A stretch of 64,000 nt of DNA from NCBI GenBank assembly GCA_030248135.1, contig JASANC010004260.1, positions 1 through 64,000 of the forward strand, written 5' to 3'. The notes under the pieces were generated by a model. That model worked only from the letters and a program-made list of their open reading frames with translations. It did not search any database and had not been told where the DNA came from. Position 1 is the stretch's first letter. Every line of letters starts with the position of its first letter. Below, piece after piece: positions 25,586 to 37,150 of the stretch. Source of the stretch: Theristus sp. LFF4_11 (lineage: Eukaryota; Nematoda; Chromadorea; Monhysterida; Xyalidae). Made by a program: the position numbers and the translations under genes.

Positions 25586-28135
25586 CCTCATAGTTGTTCT
25601 AGGGGGGGGCTGGGCGGGGGGGCCAGTACCGTGGGCCCAAAAAAATTTTCGAAGGGGGGGTATGGTGCCGTGGGGGGGGGTAGGGTTAGGGAAAAAAAAT
25701 CCGGATTTTTTTTTTAAATTAAAAAAAAATTAAAAGTTTTTTTTTACAAGTTAGGTTTGTTCGAAGCGTCTCGTCGAGCTGAGTTCATCTAGACTATTTT
25801 CAGAACGATCCGGAAAACTATAAGAGCGAAAATCGTGTTTTATTGAAATTATGTCCATTTCATAGAGGGAAAGTTGCATTTTCAACAGTAAAACAGGACA
25901 ATTTTCGACGTGTACTTGAATATTGAACCGTTCTTAGTTGTTCCTCTTTAGAAAATTACCAAAATTTGACTGTGTTCAAAAATTCCTGTTTGCTGTAGCT
26001 AAGTCGGCAACCCCTGTCGACCCGGTCGCCCCCCCAAGACACTTACTTTCAGGTTCAACCAGCTATGCTATCTGCCACATGGCGAGAGCCCACTCTTCAA
26101 ATCATCGTATCGAAAACACGTACCATGATTTCGCGATCACGTTGCGGGCAACTGACAGACGCAAGTTTAACACGTTAGTTTAGCTCAGCACGCAAGTTTT
26201 AACATGTGGCCATGTTATCGGGTATCTGAAAAACGGTCGTGTGAAAAACCAACATCTCCGCTCCAATTGTTTAACAATATATCGCACAACTCCATTGTAG
26301 ACCTATAACATACGCCAATCAACAAAATATCATGTTCATCTCATGGTCTACCGACTGAAAAAACATGTTCTAAGTTGCAAGAAAACGATTTCTGAAACGA
26401 TATTTCAATTCAGTTAAGTCATTTCAACGCTAAAAATTGACTCTAGAAGTCATCCAAATCGAAAAACATGGAGTACGTCGGTCAAAATGACCAAATAATG
26501 ACATGTACCTAAGCACACAAAGAAGTTGGGAAGAAAATTTGGTTTGAACTTTCAAAAAAGTATGCCATAAATCGAATTTTCAGAGCAAAGTAGAAGAAAA
26601 ATTTTTCAAATTTTTTTTTAAGTTTGAAAAAAAAATCCAATTTTTTTTTAAAACAAAAAAAAATAAAAAAAAATTTTTTTCAAAGCCCCTAACCCTAGGG
26701 GGGGGGGGTGCCGACCAAAAAGTGAGGGGGGGTCCAAACGATGGTAACGTGGGACCCCCCATAGGGGTCCCATGGGGGGCAGCACCCGAGACCTCCGCGT
26801 GGGGGGGTGGGGGGGGGTCACGCGACACCCACCCCCCAAAACCTGACTCTGGACCATCCACACCTCCCCCCTCGAAATTTGCTAGACACCCCCCCCCCCC
26901 CCCCTAGATGGACCTAAGTAACAGTGACACCCCCCAAAAATTTTCTCGGACCACCCAAAAATCATGAATTTTTGCTAAAAAATCATGATTTTTTGTCTTT
27001 AAAGTCTATAATATAAGCTAAATATATGATAACTTGACATTCTTCATTGTAATTTCAAAGATTTTGCAGCAAAATTTAGCGTTTTTCCTTCAAAATTTAA
27101 GCGAAAAAATCTCATGGGTGGGGTGGGGGGTGTGCACCCCCCCCCAGAAAATTTTCTACAATAGTGCACCCCCCCCATGGCCCACGCCTGGGGGGTGTCA
27201 CTGTACCATGACTGACACCCCCCACTGAAAAATTTTTGGCACCCCCCCCCGGCCCCCCCCCACGTGACGACACCCCCCCCCCCTCGAAAATTTGCTTTCG
27301 CCTTCGGTACTGATGGGGAGGTGTTTAGCTTTGTAGTTTTACGGTCAAGGCATCATATATTCAGCTTATATCATAGTTGTTCTAGGGGGGGGGGGGGCCT
27401 GGGGGACGCTGACGAATGGAAACGATTCAAATGCGAACGAATCCAATTCCCTGGTTCGAGTATAACTTCAGGCAGTAGGGTTGTTAAACAAAAATCAAAA
27501 AATTTTTTTTTTAAAGTGATAAAAAAAAAACAAAATTGCCGATTTTTTTTTAAATTCGAAAAATTTTCCTCTAATATGCTCTGAAAACCTCAATTTTGGC
27601 ACCATTTTTCGAAAGTTCAACAAAAATTTTCTTTGATATTACCTCGTAAAACCTTCAGCTAGCAGCATAGTTGTTCTAGGGGGGGCCTGGGGGGGGCCGG
27701 CCCCCCCCCCAAAAAATTTTCGAATCTATCTCTATCAAACAGGTTTTTTCGGCTCAGCTATTATCTATCTAAAAAATTTTCTCAGCCAGCTATCTATCTG
27801 AAAATTTTTGTCTTCGAAGACATAAAATGAGTCAATTTTTGACCAAAATTGACCATTTTTGCTCGTAATTCTTGAAAATTTCGCTAATTTTAGGTAAAAT
27901 ACGCGTTTATACTTGATTTTTAGTGTATTTTTAGCATTATTTTGCTGTTTTTATAGCTTTTTAGCGTTTTAGCTATCTATCTATCAAATTTCAAAATTTT
28001 GACCGCCCCCCCCCCAAAGTCACATGGCCCCCCCGCGGCCCCCCCCCAAAGTTTTCCAGCTATCTATCAATCTAGAAAATTTGCTCCAGCTATCTATATC
28101 GGCCCCCCCCAACCCCTCGGCTCTGGAACAACTAT
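25586..28135. repeat. CATAGTTGTTCTAGGGGG motif copies
   Basis: The 20-base motif CATAGTTGTTCTAGGGGGGG occurs near 25590, 27375 and 27667 in one orientation. Its complement (CTCTGGAACAACTATGG) lies near 28120. Each copy sits at the edge of a G or C tract, so the motif may mark the border of a repeated unit in this island. Confidence 0.6.
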
Positions 28136-29378
28136 GGCTAGCAGTCGGTTTTGGACCGTTTTACCGACTGATTTCAGGCTTCAACAACATCTGCGATGAA
28201 GTTTTTGAGCGTCCCAAAGGTTGGCTTACCATTTCCGATGCAGATAAGGTGACGATTCGCCTCGCAATCTAAATTTGAGCGTCCGAGCTGCTCCGTTTGC
28301 AAGCGTTACGTTGTCTGGGTCTGGTTGCCGTTTCGTGTCCTGCCGTCGCGACTAGGGTTAGGGGCTTTGAAAAAAAAATTTTTTTTCGTTTTTTTTTTAA
28401 ATTTGGATTTTTTTTTCAAACTTAAAAAAATTGAAAAATTTTTCTTCTACTTTGCTCTGAAAATTCGATTTATGGCATAATTTTTTGAAAGTTCAAACCA
28501 AATTTTCTTCCCAACTTCTTTGTGTGCTTAGGTAAATGTCATTATTTGGTCATTTTGACCGACGTACTCCATGTTTTTCGATTTGGATGACTTCTAGAGT
28601 CAATTTTTAGCGTTGAAATGACTTAACTGAATTGAAATATCGTTTCAGAAATCGTTTTCTTGCAACTTAGAACATGTTTTTCAGTCGGTAGGCCATGAGA
28701 TGAACATGATATCCTGTTGATTGGCGTATGTTATAGGTGTACAATGGAGTTGTGCGATATTTTGTTAAACAATTTGAGCTATCAATTTATTAATTATTAA
28801 TACCACATCACACGACCGTTTTTCAGATACCCGATAACATGGCCACATGTTAAAACTTGCGTGCTGAGCTAAACTAACGTGTTAAAATTGCGTCTGTCAG
28901 TTGCCCGCAACGTGATCGCGAAATCATGGTACGTGTTTTCGTTCGATACGATGATTTGAAGAGTGGGCTCTCGCCATGTGGCAAATAGCATAGCTGGTTG
29001 AACCTGAAAGTAAGTGTCTTGGGGGGGGGGGCGACCGGGTCGACAGGGGTTGCCGACTTAGCTACAGCAAACAGGAATTTTTGAACACAGTCAAATTTTG
29101 GTAATTTTCTAAAGAGGAACCACTAAGAACGGTTCAATATTCAAGTACACGTGAAAAATTGCCCTGTTTTACTGTTGAAAATGCAACTTTCCCTCTATGA
29201 AATGGACATAATTTCAATAAAACACGATTTTCGCTCTTATAGTTTTCCGGATCGTTCTGAAAATAGTCTAGATAAACTCAGCTCGACGAGACGCTTCGAA
29301 CAAACCTAACTTGTAAAAAAAAATTTAAAAAAAAATTTTTTAGTTTAAAAAAAATCCGGATTTTTTCCTAACCCCTAG
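25681..29378. mobile_element. large fold-back: 1-kb inverted arms around a C/G-tract core
   Basis: The left arm (25681-26698) and right arm (28352-29378) are nearly complementary over about 1 kb, for example ACAGACGCAAGTTTAACACG, CATGGCGAGAGCCCACTCTT and AAGTCGGCAACCCCTGTCGA. Each arm is bounded by a telomere-like TAGGGTTAGGG or CCTAACCCTAG string. The 1.65-kb core holds many C and G homopolymers, scattered CTATCTAT clusters (27735-28110) and repeats of CATAGTTGTTCTAGGGGGGG. No transposase frame survives. Confidence 0.8.
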
Positions 29379-30175
29379 GTAGGAACAAAATTTAAAAATT
29401 TTCGAATTTTAAACGGGGTTTTTGTTTTGGGTTGGGGGGGGGGGTGGAGTTGGGGGGGGAGGGGGGGAGAAAAGACGAAGAGGGGGAGGGAAGGGGGGGG
29501 AAAAGAGAAAAGGGAGACAAAAACAAAAAATCCAAAATGCTGCGTCGGGAGGCGCTTGCATATCATATGTGGTTCTTCGAACTCCCTGATTGATTTAGCA
29601 CAACTTTGATTTTTGAATTTTTTTTTAAATTTTCTTTAAAAAAAACAAAAATGACGATTTTTTTTTAACAACCCTAGCAGGCAGGCTTATGCAGTATCTG
29701 GGGATAAAAATAAAGAGGCGATACAAAATCAAACCGAACAAAGTGAACTGCACCTTTGAGAACGTCGAACCGACCGAAGCCATCGCTTTGATTGTGGAAT
29801 TTGAGCAATGAGGGTTTTCATTTGATATTGATTGTGTTGTTGCTAGGTTGAATTTGAAACGAATGATTGGTGATTTGGTTGGTTTGGCAAAGTAGCTTGG
29901 TTTTGGTGTTCCTTTTCTGAATCTTTGAAAAATTCTGCGGTAAAACGATGCAATTACCAACTGCAATTCTGAGCATCGTCAAGAAATGATGCTCAGAACA
30001 AAAAAATGACATTAAACAAGCACAAAAACCATTTTCGTCATGTTTTTGAAAATTGCAGAAACCAAATTTCATTTGCAGAAATTTTTGCCAAATTTCTACA
30101 AATTGCAGAACCGACTTGAAAAAAAAACCTAGCCCCCACGTGACGACACCCCCCCCCCCTCGAAAATTTTCTTTC
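29379..30175. other. repeat-derived spacer upstream of LAMTOR1
   Basis: Contains a G-rich tract (29425-29515), an AT fragment near 29580-29690 that mirrors 27474-27580 in inverse orientation, and at 30132 the block CCCACGTGACGACACC with CTCGAAAATTTTCTTTCGCC. That block is also present at 27259-27305. No exon is recognised. The repeat stops about 80 bases before the LAMTOR1 start. Confidence 0.6.
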
Positions 30176-30254
30176 GCCTTGGGTGCTGGTCCCAGAGTGT
30201 GTGAGTGATTTCCAGTGCTGTCATCGTGACTGCCTGCGAATAGTGACCATAATC

Positions 30255-32568
30255 ATGACGTCGGTGCTGGAGACGTTGTGCTGCTGCTGCGTCGAGGGCA
30301 CCGGCCGCGATGAGTACGACGATCGCTCGCCAATGGTGCGCAACGGCTCCACCGGACAGTTCTCCGGTCGTGACACTGGGTGAGCGCGTTTTTCAGCGTC
30401 CGCCTTTTTCACATGTTTTTGTGTTTTCATGTTTGGAGATACAAAAAATCCCCGGTTCAAAGGACCTTTTGGATTTGATTTACCCGTTGATTAACGTCAA
30501 TGATAAAAACTGGGAGTCGCACCTCTCAACTATTTGTCCAGTTTTTCGAGCTGTCATCATTGGAACACAACGGTTGTTCCATTTTTCAGGCATTGTTCGC
30601 TTTTATTTCACTAGCCACATGTGGATGCACCGTATTTCTCGAGTTAATTTTTGTCATTTTGATGAATTTTTTTCATAATGATTTGTATTCGCCTTGTTGC
30701 GTTGGTGTTGGTCTCCTTTTTCAATTATACTCTGTTCGTTTTGGTTCTGCTGGTAATGGGCGTCAGATTTGACGACAGAATTGGTCTTTGGTGCTGTTCT
30801 GTGCGACTGAGTTCTATTCTCTTGGTCAACAGCCGTCCTGTCCAAACTGCATCAAATCCCACCGATCAGTCCATTCCCACCCAACTAACCCCTCTCTCCT
30901 ACCACCACTGCTGCTTGTGTGCACCAACATTGTTCCACTGGTCAATCGTGCACCAATGCTCGCCTAGTTACGGCAGCACACCAACCGGCGACGTCGGTGG
31001 CCTGAGTCCTGCAGCGAACGGCGCCGCCAGCGTGCACAGTCGACAGCCGGGCGTCACGGAGCCGGAGACGGAGGACGCCATACTCAGGAGGATACTCGAC
31101 AGGACGCAGGTGCGAGCGCGGGCGTGTTTTGCGTTTCGGTGGTGTGAGCTGCTTCGGAGTTTCTGGATCGCTCCTTCCGCAGCGGTTCCAATGTCCAGGT
31201 TCAGTTCAGTTCAGTATTATTCTGCAGTGCACGGCATGATACCAGAGAAGTGTAAGACACCATGAGTAGGCAAGCCAGAACACAACAAAAGTCCAGGTGG
31301 TTTGGTAGGGGTAGAGTGGGTGGATAAATGGCTATGGCAGTGCGTCCCTTGAGCTGCGAGGGGGAGGGTACAGTGTGTAAGCAAACCCCGCTCTGTTCCG
31401 GCTGGAAGCACCAGTGAGCCTTCTTGTTTCGATTTTTCAGTGGCTTATCCGTTTTATCCTGATTGATTCGCCTGTTTTGCTGATTCGCCATTTGAGTCGG
31501 CTAAGCTGATAAGGAAAGCTGAAACGTTGCGAAGATAAGGCAAACTACAATCAACGTGTCAGATCAGCAATGTACAGCTGCTAGTTTCTTACAGATGCAC
31601 TTTGTGCCGTGAACACGACAGTTTACGAACTTGCACACACTTAATCATGGCATGCAGCTCCGATTTGCCACTGCGTAATGAAAAATATAATGCAAGCGGT
31701 CAACTGAATCGATCGATCATATCGCTCAGTTCAGACTCACCCAATGTTCATCGTGGCAGTGTTCATCGTCATGTTCAACTCAGTGGTGTTGTCATTTTTT
31801 GGCTTTTTTTTCATTCGCAGGCGAGTATAATCGACGTGAGCAACATTGAGCAACTGAACTCCGGTGCTGAGCTGATCACCCGTTGCCAGCGATACGACGA
31901 GGCGCTGAAGAGGGCGGACAAGGCGAGACTCGCGCACAACCGACGACGTCAGTGCTGCTTTGCACGGTTTCATTTCTGCATTTGTGGCCGCCAGGGAGTG
32001 TCGTCAAATGTGACACCGCTTGTTTTCGAAAATCGTTTTGTTTGTCGCCTCAGAATGTGTCGGTTGCTCTTCGACATTGGCGAATTCACTTCGGGAATAA
32101 TAACAACCAAAAAATAATTAGTGGCAATTTCGCATCGGATTGCCAGTGTTCACTCAACTACTGTCGAGCTCTGAATTATGGGCTACAGCTGATTGGTTGG
32201 TGACTGATCACGTGATGCATGCTTTTTAGCAGGGCAGACTCCACCTTTCCAGCAACGTCTGCACAGAAAGCAGGCATCACGTGATCACCAACCATTCAGT
32301 TTATTGTGGATCAGAGTTCGTCCGACTGTAACCATTCAAGTTCTTGTCTGTCACTTTGATTGCATCTCCAGAATGGCAACCACCAGCGCAGCGTAGTCTC
32401 CTGGCGGATGTTGGCGTCTCGCCGTACATGTCAGTGCTGAATCACCAGCCAATCAGCGGCACGCAGTTCAACTTTGCCCGCCAATCAGCGCGTGCCATCG
32501 GTGACGCCATACAGCAGGGTGTCCATGTGGAACACCGCCAGGATCTGGTCGTCCATATGGGCTCGTAA
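30255..32568 (+). CDS. LAMTOR1: Ragulator subunit LAMTOR1 (p18)
   Basis: Four exons in phase: 30255-30379, 30968-31109, 31821-31947 and 32372-32568, 196 residues. The start MTSVLETLCCCC carries a four-cysteine cluster suited to palmitoylation. The Gly-2 that is myristoylated in vertebrate p18 is absent. The middle exons give EDAILRRILDRTQ and ASIIDVSNIEQLN, matching the conserved SSILAKTASNIIDV-type core. RCQRYDEALKRAD follows. The last exon encodes the C-terminal helix FARQSARAIGDAIQQGV and the conserved end EHRQDLVVHMGS. Family knowledge: LAMTOR1 wraps the Ragulator complex on the lysosomal surface and anchors Rag GTPases for mTORC1 activation. An alternative acceptor nine bases downstream (30977) keeps the frame for exon two. 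A MITE sits in the third intron. Confidence 0.88.
32159..32330. mobile_element. MITE family copy 3 (LAMTOR1 intron)
   Basis: The termini TACTGTCGAGCTCTGAATT and CAGAGTTCGTCCGACTGTA are inverted and begin and end with TA. The inside contains GATCACGTGATGCATGC on the left and GCATCACGTGATCACCAACC on the right, shared with the other copies. It lies in the third intron of LAMTOR1, 41 bases before the last exon. Confidence 0.85.
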
Positions 32569-35500
32569 ATTGTTGTTGGCGGTGCATTGCATTGGAAAAT
32601 GTTTTATTGAAGTGGTTCTTTAATAGTCACTCACTGATTACAAGTTATTTTATTGTTGTATTTGCATTTTTTGCCTGAAACTGCTAGTTGTTGACTGTTG
32701 TTCGCTGCCGCCACTCCACTGCACCAGCGTGGTGTGACTGCATCGTGGGCAATACTTCTCATCCACCTCGACACGGATGCTGATGCACTACAGCCCTGAA
32801 TGTGCTTGTTATTGTTCATGGCGTTCTCTTCAACGGTTTGTCTTTTACCCAATTTGAAACTGAATTATCAACTTGTCGAATCAGTGTTTTATCTAAACTG
32901 AAACGATTGTCATTGGCTAATTGACTGTGATTTCCAGTTACCGAATTCGATTAGTGTATTGAATAATGTTCATCTCCGTTTTAATTGTGTTTTTTGTATG
33001 TAAAATTTGCACCGGGTGTGTTAGCTTTGGAAGTTCATTGGAAGTTTTGTGGTTGAGATTTTGTTGTTGAGGTCTCTTGTTTTTCTATTCTAACGACGTA
33101 TTTACTTTTGGTTTCATTATCTTTTAGTTTGTTATTCTGCTCCTTTTTCATGTACGTGTCATGTTTTTGTCTGGTTTATTTTGAAAGCTTGTTGCATGTT
33201 TCATTCACGTGTGTTCTGAACACTTACAACTTTTAACTGTACCTGTTTTTTACTGCACAACCAAATTTACTCCTCTCGTGTGTTATTGATTATAATTAGC
33301 TATTCAACTGGATTTTTGCTCGATCCATTGTGGGATTCCAAATGAAAACTGCAAATCGTTCAGTTGGTGGCAATAAGTTTGCTTTTAAAATGGACGATTT
33401 TTAGTGTAGTAGACAATTGTGTGCGTGACTGAAAAGCCCTGCACGCAGCAGAGCCACTTGCTCGTCGTGGGCGACTGATTTGGTTTATTGTTTGGTCGAT
33501 TAGTGACTTGTTGATTCATCTTATTTGTAATGTTTGAAAGGAACGCAACTGATTTTGTGCCTTTTTGTTTGTGGAGTTTGAGAAAGTCCTTTCTGTCGCT
33601 AAAACAGAGTTAATTGATATAAATTGAAGAGCGAAAAAACGTAAAAATGTAATCGATGCCTTTATTCATTATTCTGTTCTTGACAATTTTTTCAGCATGG
33701 ACAGCATTTTTGATATAAAAAACCTGCTAAGTTTCTAATTTATGGCGTCCCCAGATCTGAATCGCGTGTACTTTGACAGATTATTTTTTTCTTGGAACTA
33801 TGTCGCTGGTGCAGTGACTAGAGTAACATCGAACGTGCGCTATCATTATTTTATTGTTCAACTCAATTTCAATTTGCTGATTGGCTGCTTTCTCAGGTCT
33901 CTCATCCAATCAGTGCATTTTACATCTATCAACGCATGTAGAAGGGACCTCGTAGTCACAAGTGGGCTCGCTAGAAAATCAGATAATTCAATTACGTGTT
34001 GCCAGCTTTTCGACAGCAGCCAGTTGTGTGTGTGCAACGTTGGTTGTAAGCGATTCTTTGGGAGTAAAATGGTTGGTCCGGATCTCTAATTTGTGCTAAC
34101 CCGAATCGACACTGGCGCGCTACACTTGACATGTGCCGTGTTTTCTTTGGACGTTTGCGTATTTGCAGTTGCCGCCACATAAATTGTCTTTATCAATTCG
34201 GTAGGTTCGGTTGCATCACCAGATGCAGCGTCTGTTTGTCCATCGGATGTTCTCGTTTGCGTTTGACATTCCGATTATGAAATATTGTGTCCTTGGAAAA
34301 CGTCTTACCTGCTTTTCAGTCGGATAACTGAAGTGCAAAGAAGCTCATAGTTCAAGCACGAATGTTTTCCATTGTAGTTCAATAAAAGTTTATTTCGTTA
34401 TCCCGCCTCTAATCGTAAATGGTCCTAAATTCGAAAGGGTGCCGTAAAAACGCTCAGTTGCTCGCTTGAGAACGCTTTTTTCGAGAAGCTAATGCCACCG
34501 AAAGCACCGTTATTTCAGTTTTTCTAGCTAAGTATTTTGTGATAAATGCTTTGACATATAAAATATGGGGTTTTATAGTTTTTAGTGCACTCGCTGCGTT
34601 TTTCTGATTCCACTGAAATGGAAAACCTCAGAAAACGAAAGGTTTTGCAGTGTTGAAAATTTCTTCACTGAATCAGTTGACCAGAAGCATTAATTATCGG
34701 ATTTTGCTAAAAGAATTCTGATGTTATTGATTCTGTTATACTTGAGTTTTCTTCACATCTGTCAAAACTTTGCATAACTCCGTTAGCCGCTAACATGTGT
34801 TCGATTTTGGCAATTTTTGGAGCTGAAGTTGACAGAAAATAATCTGCGCTTTTCTATAATTGTCGAAAAAACAATGCATTTTCTCATTACAATTTGGTTT
34901 CCACAATGAGTTTTTGTCAGCATTTTCAAACATTGTGCTCGATTAAACCATGAAAAACTTTGTATATCGACTGTCGGCCAACCATTTGCGACCGATACTT
35001 TCAATTTCAGCGTTGAAGTTTTTGCTTTCAGAAATTCGTTTCAATCGTTGCCTCTCTCTCGTCACGTTGCATTATCTTGAAAATCGGTCAAAAATTTTCA
35101 CATTCGAAACTTTGATTGAACACCGCAATGCCGAAACTTAAAAAAACGTATTGCATGTTGGCAAAGCTTTTTCAAGCAAACAACCCTTCTGGACGTCATT
35201 TTTCAATAGAACTGTGAAATGTACCTCAGCGCTCAGCGTAATAATAATCAGAACAGAAAGCATTTTGTCGTTCAAAAGTTTGTGCAGGCATGATTGATTT
35301 TTATCATCATAGCGAGGGCCCAATACTGGAATTATGTTAAAGTCCGCTAATCAGCTGCTTATGGCGTATCCAAAAGGTTGGCTGAAAATCGTATTAAAAT
35401 TATAAGAGCGAGAGAGGCCAAAAACGTGTTTATGGCATTTGTAGCGGCCATAAATTATCGAGCAGTCAGCACATCACGCATAATTTAATCAATCATTATG

Positions 35501-36630
35501 TCCTGTGACCTAGAACAATTCTCAAATGTGTTTGTACATGTGAGTTCCGATGATGCTCCCATGTAAACTTCATTCAATATTGCTCATGCTGCTGGTCAAA
35601 TTCCTCCATGTTTTGGGTCATGGGTCACAGAATTTTGGTCCGAGGTTTTCAGATTTGTTTTTGGTGTTCTGGGCGCACAAAGTTCTTCACGCTTGTACTT
35701 TTTATTGCCAAATATCGGCGATTTTTTGGCGTGCACCCGGTTTCAAACAATTAGGACTTGGCACAATTTTAACGTAAACCAACCAGGAACGTGTCATCAA
35801 ATTACTAGGCGAGTGAATGCGATCGAATGCATACAACAATTGATGATGTCCACTTTTGTTTCAATGGCCGTGCCAGCGTGAATTTATGTGCGCCATTTTG
35901 TATTATAACTTTTGCCATTAGCTAATTTTATTATTTTTTTAAATAAATTGAGCATTCAAAAGCTTAAGCCTTTCAAGGAAACTTCAAAGAGTTTTGTTCA
36001 GATTACAACATTCAATCCAAACTGTTAAAGCAGTTAGTTGTGAGTCAGGTTAATTGATCGGTTTTGTTTACAAGGATTCAAATAGGTACCCATGCCGTTC
36101 TGAGCGTTGCTGTTGCATTTGTTTATTTGGTTCTCAAACACGTTGCTTCAAATTCTGCAGTTCTCTTTTTTCTGGCAAAGTTTGGTGTTGGCTTACTTTT
36201 TGACGTCATGGACGTTTTAACCAAATTCTGACACTGCTTCTCGATAACAACGTTTACGTTAAAAAAAAACATTATTGCTAGTTACTAATTTATCATAAAA
36301 GTTTGTGGTCGAGCGTGAAAATTTATCGCAAAAAAAGTGTCGCAAACGCTTGAAAATTGCTCGGATGTTTTTTCCAGCAAAAAACGTTCAAACCAAGCAA
36401 TCATAACAAAAGCCAAGTACACAACGCATGCAGATCGTTAGCATGCAATAAAACTGTTGCTTTTATCCACATCTTCAAACAGCTGCCGCTCATGAAGAAA
36501 AGCCGGTTCGAATAGCTACAGAAAAAGCGTATGTATTTCCATGTCAAACTGTTGAATTATTGTGAGCATGATTACTGAGCTACCGGCTTGAAAGTGTACA
36601 GCGTGACGGGAACGCGCAATCAGAAGCGTT
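32569..36630. other. intergenic, no supported gene
   Basis: AT-rich DNA beyond LAMTOR1. Frames such as plus 33742-34089 and 35550-35777 lack recognisable domains and paired splice sites. I see no RNA gene or strong repeat. Confidence 0.5.
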
Positions 36631-36780
36631 TTATGGTCTACTTATCATTTCGTCCCGCTGGGCCTTCTCGAGCAGCCAGCTGTATCGCTGTTCAGAGTGG
36701 GACGTCGCTAAACTATGATAGAGAAGTATGAAGTCCCCCGTGGCTATGTCCCCGTTTTTTCGCGATTTCTTGAAGTGTGT
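36631..36780 (-). CDS. possible terminal exon, unknown gene
   Basis: A 49-codon stop-bounded frame ends in TAA at 36631. It is locally GC-rich and coding-like, reading HSLATSHSEQRYSWLLEKAQ near its end. A weak acceptor (CACTTCAAG) at about 36769 would put it in phase with a candidate exon at 37023-37150. No domain is recognised and no start exon was found. Confidence 0.3.
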   Translation of the reverse strand, partial: THFKKSRKNGDIATGDFILLYHSLATSHSEQRYSWLLEKAQRDEMISRP

Positions 36781-37022
36781 TCATGATGACCGTGTATGCG
36801 TACGGTAAGGCTTTGTCCAATATCTAAGCGTCAAGAAACATATTTTGACATCGTCATGAATGCGGCCACTTTATTGCGGAGATGAATATTGTTTAAGTGC
36901 TCTTGCTATTACGACTAGCAGCTACGGCGCCACAAAAAAATTTAAAGCCGAAAATTTTCAAGCTTCTCTTACGCGAACAATTGTGGATTAATTGAGTTGA
37001 CGTTACGTCGTACACTGTACAC

Positions 37023-37150
37023 CATGCGCACGTACGCGGGCATTACGCGGGCACGTATCTTATCATAAGCTTGCACCATTTTTTCGCCGGCAAAGTCGCA
37101 CGTTTTTCTGCGTACGGTTGTCAAGAATCTCAACAAGATGTTGCTTTGAA
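37023..37150 (-). CDS. possible internal exon, unknown gene
   Basis: A minus-strand frame includes FAGEKMVQAYDKIRARVMPA and can end at ATG|GTGTAC (edge 37023). The acceptor is a weak TTGCTTCAAAG. It is phase-compatible with the candidate terminal exon downstream on the same strand. The function is unknown and the support is weak. Confidence 0.2.

Noticed and set aside
25681..25692. TAGGGTTAGGG considered as an interstitial telomere
   Set aside because: Only one or two hexamer-like units occur at each arm end, too few to call telomeric repeat.
27735..28110. CTATCTAT clusters considered as a CRISPR-like or satellite array
   Set aside because: Spacing and unit length are irregular and there are no constant spacers. 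They are simple-repeat patches in the fold-back core.
31201..31491. Minus-strand frame in LAMTOR1 intron 2
   Set aside because: No splice sites or similarity. It lies in an intron of a well-supported gene.
36490..36520. GGTTCGAA-like string suggestive of a tRNA T-loop
   Set aside because: Flanking sequence cannot form the acceptor, D and anticodon stems, so no tRNA is called.
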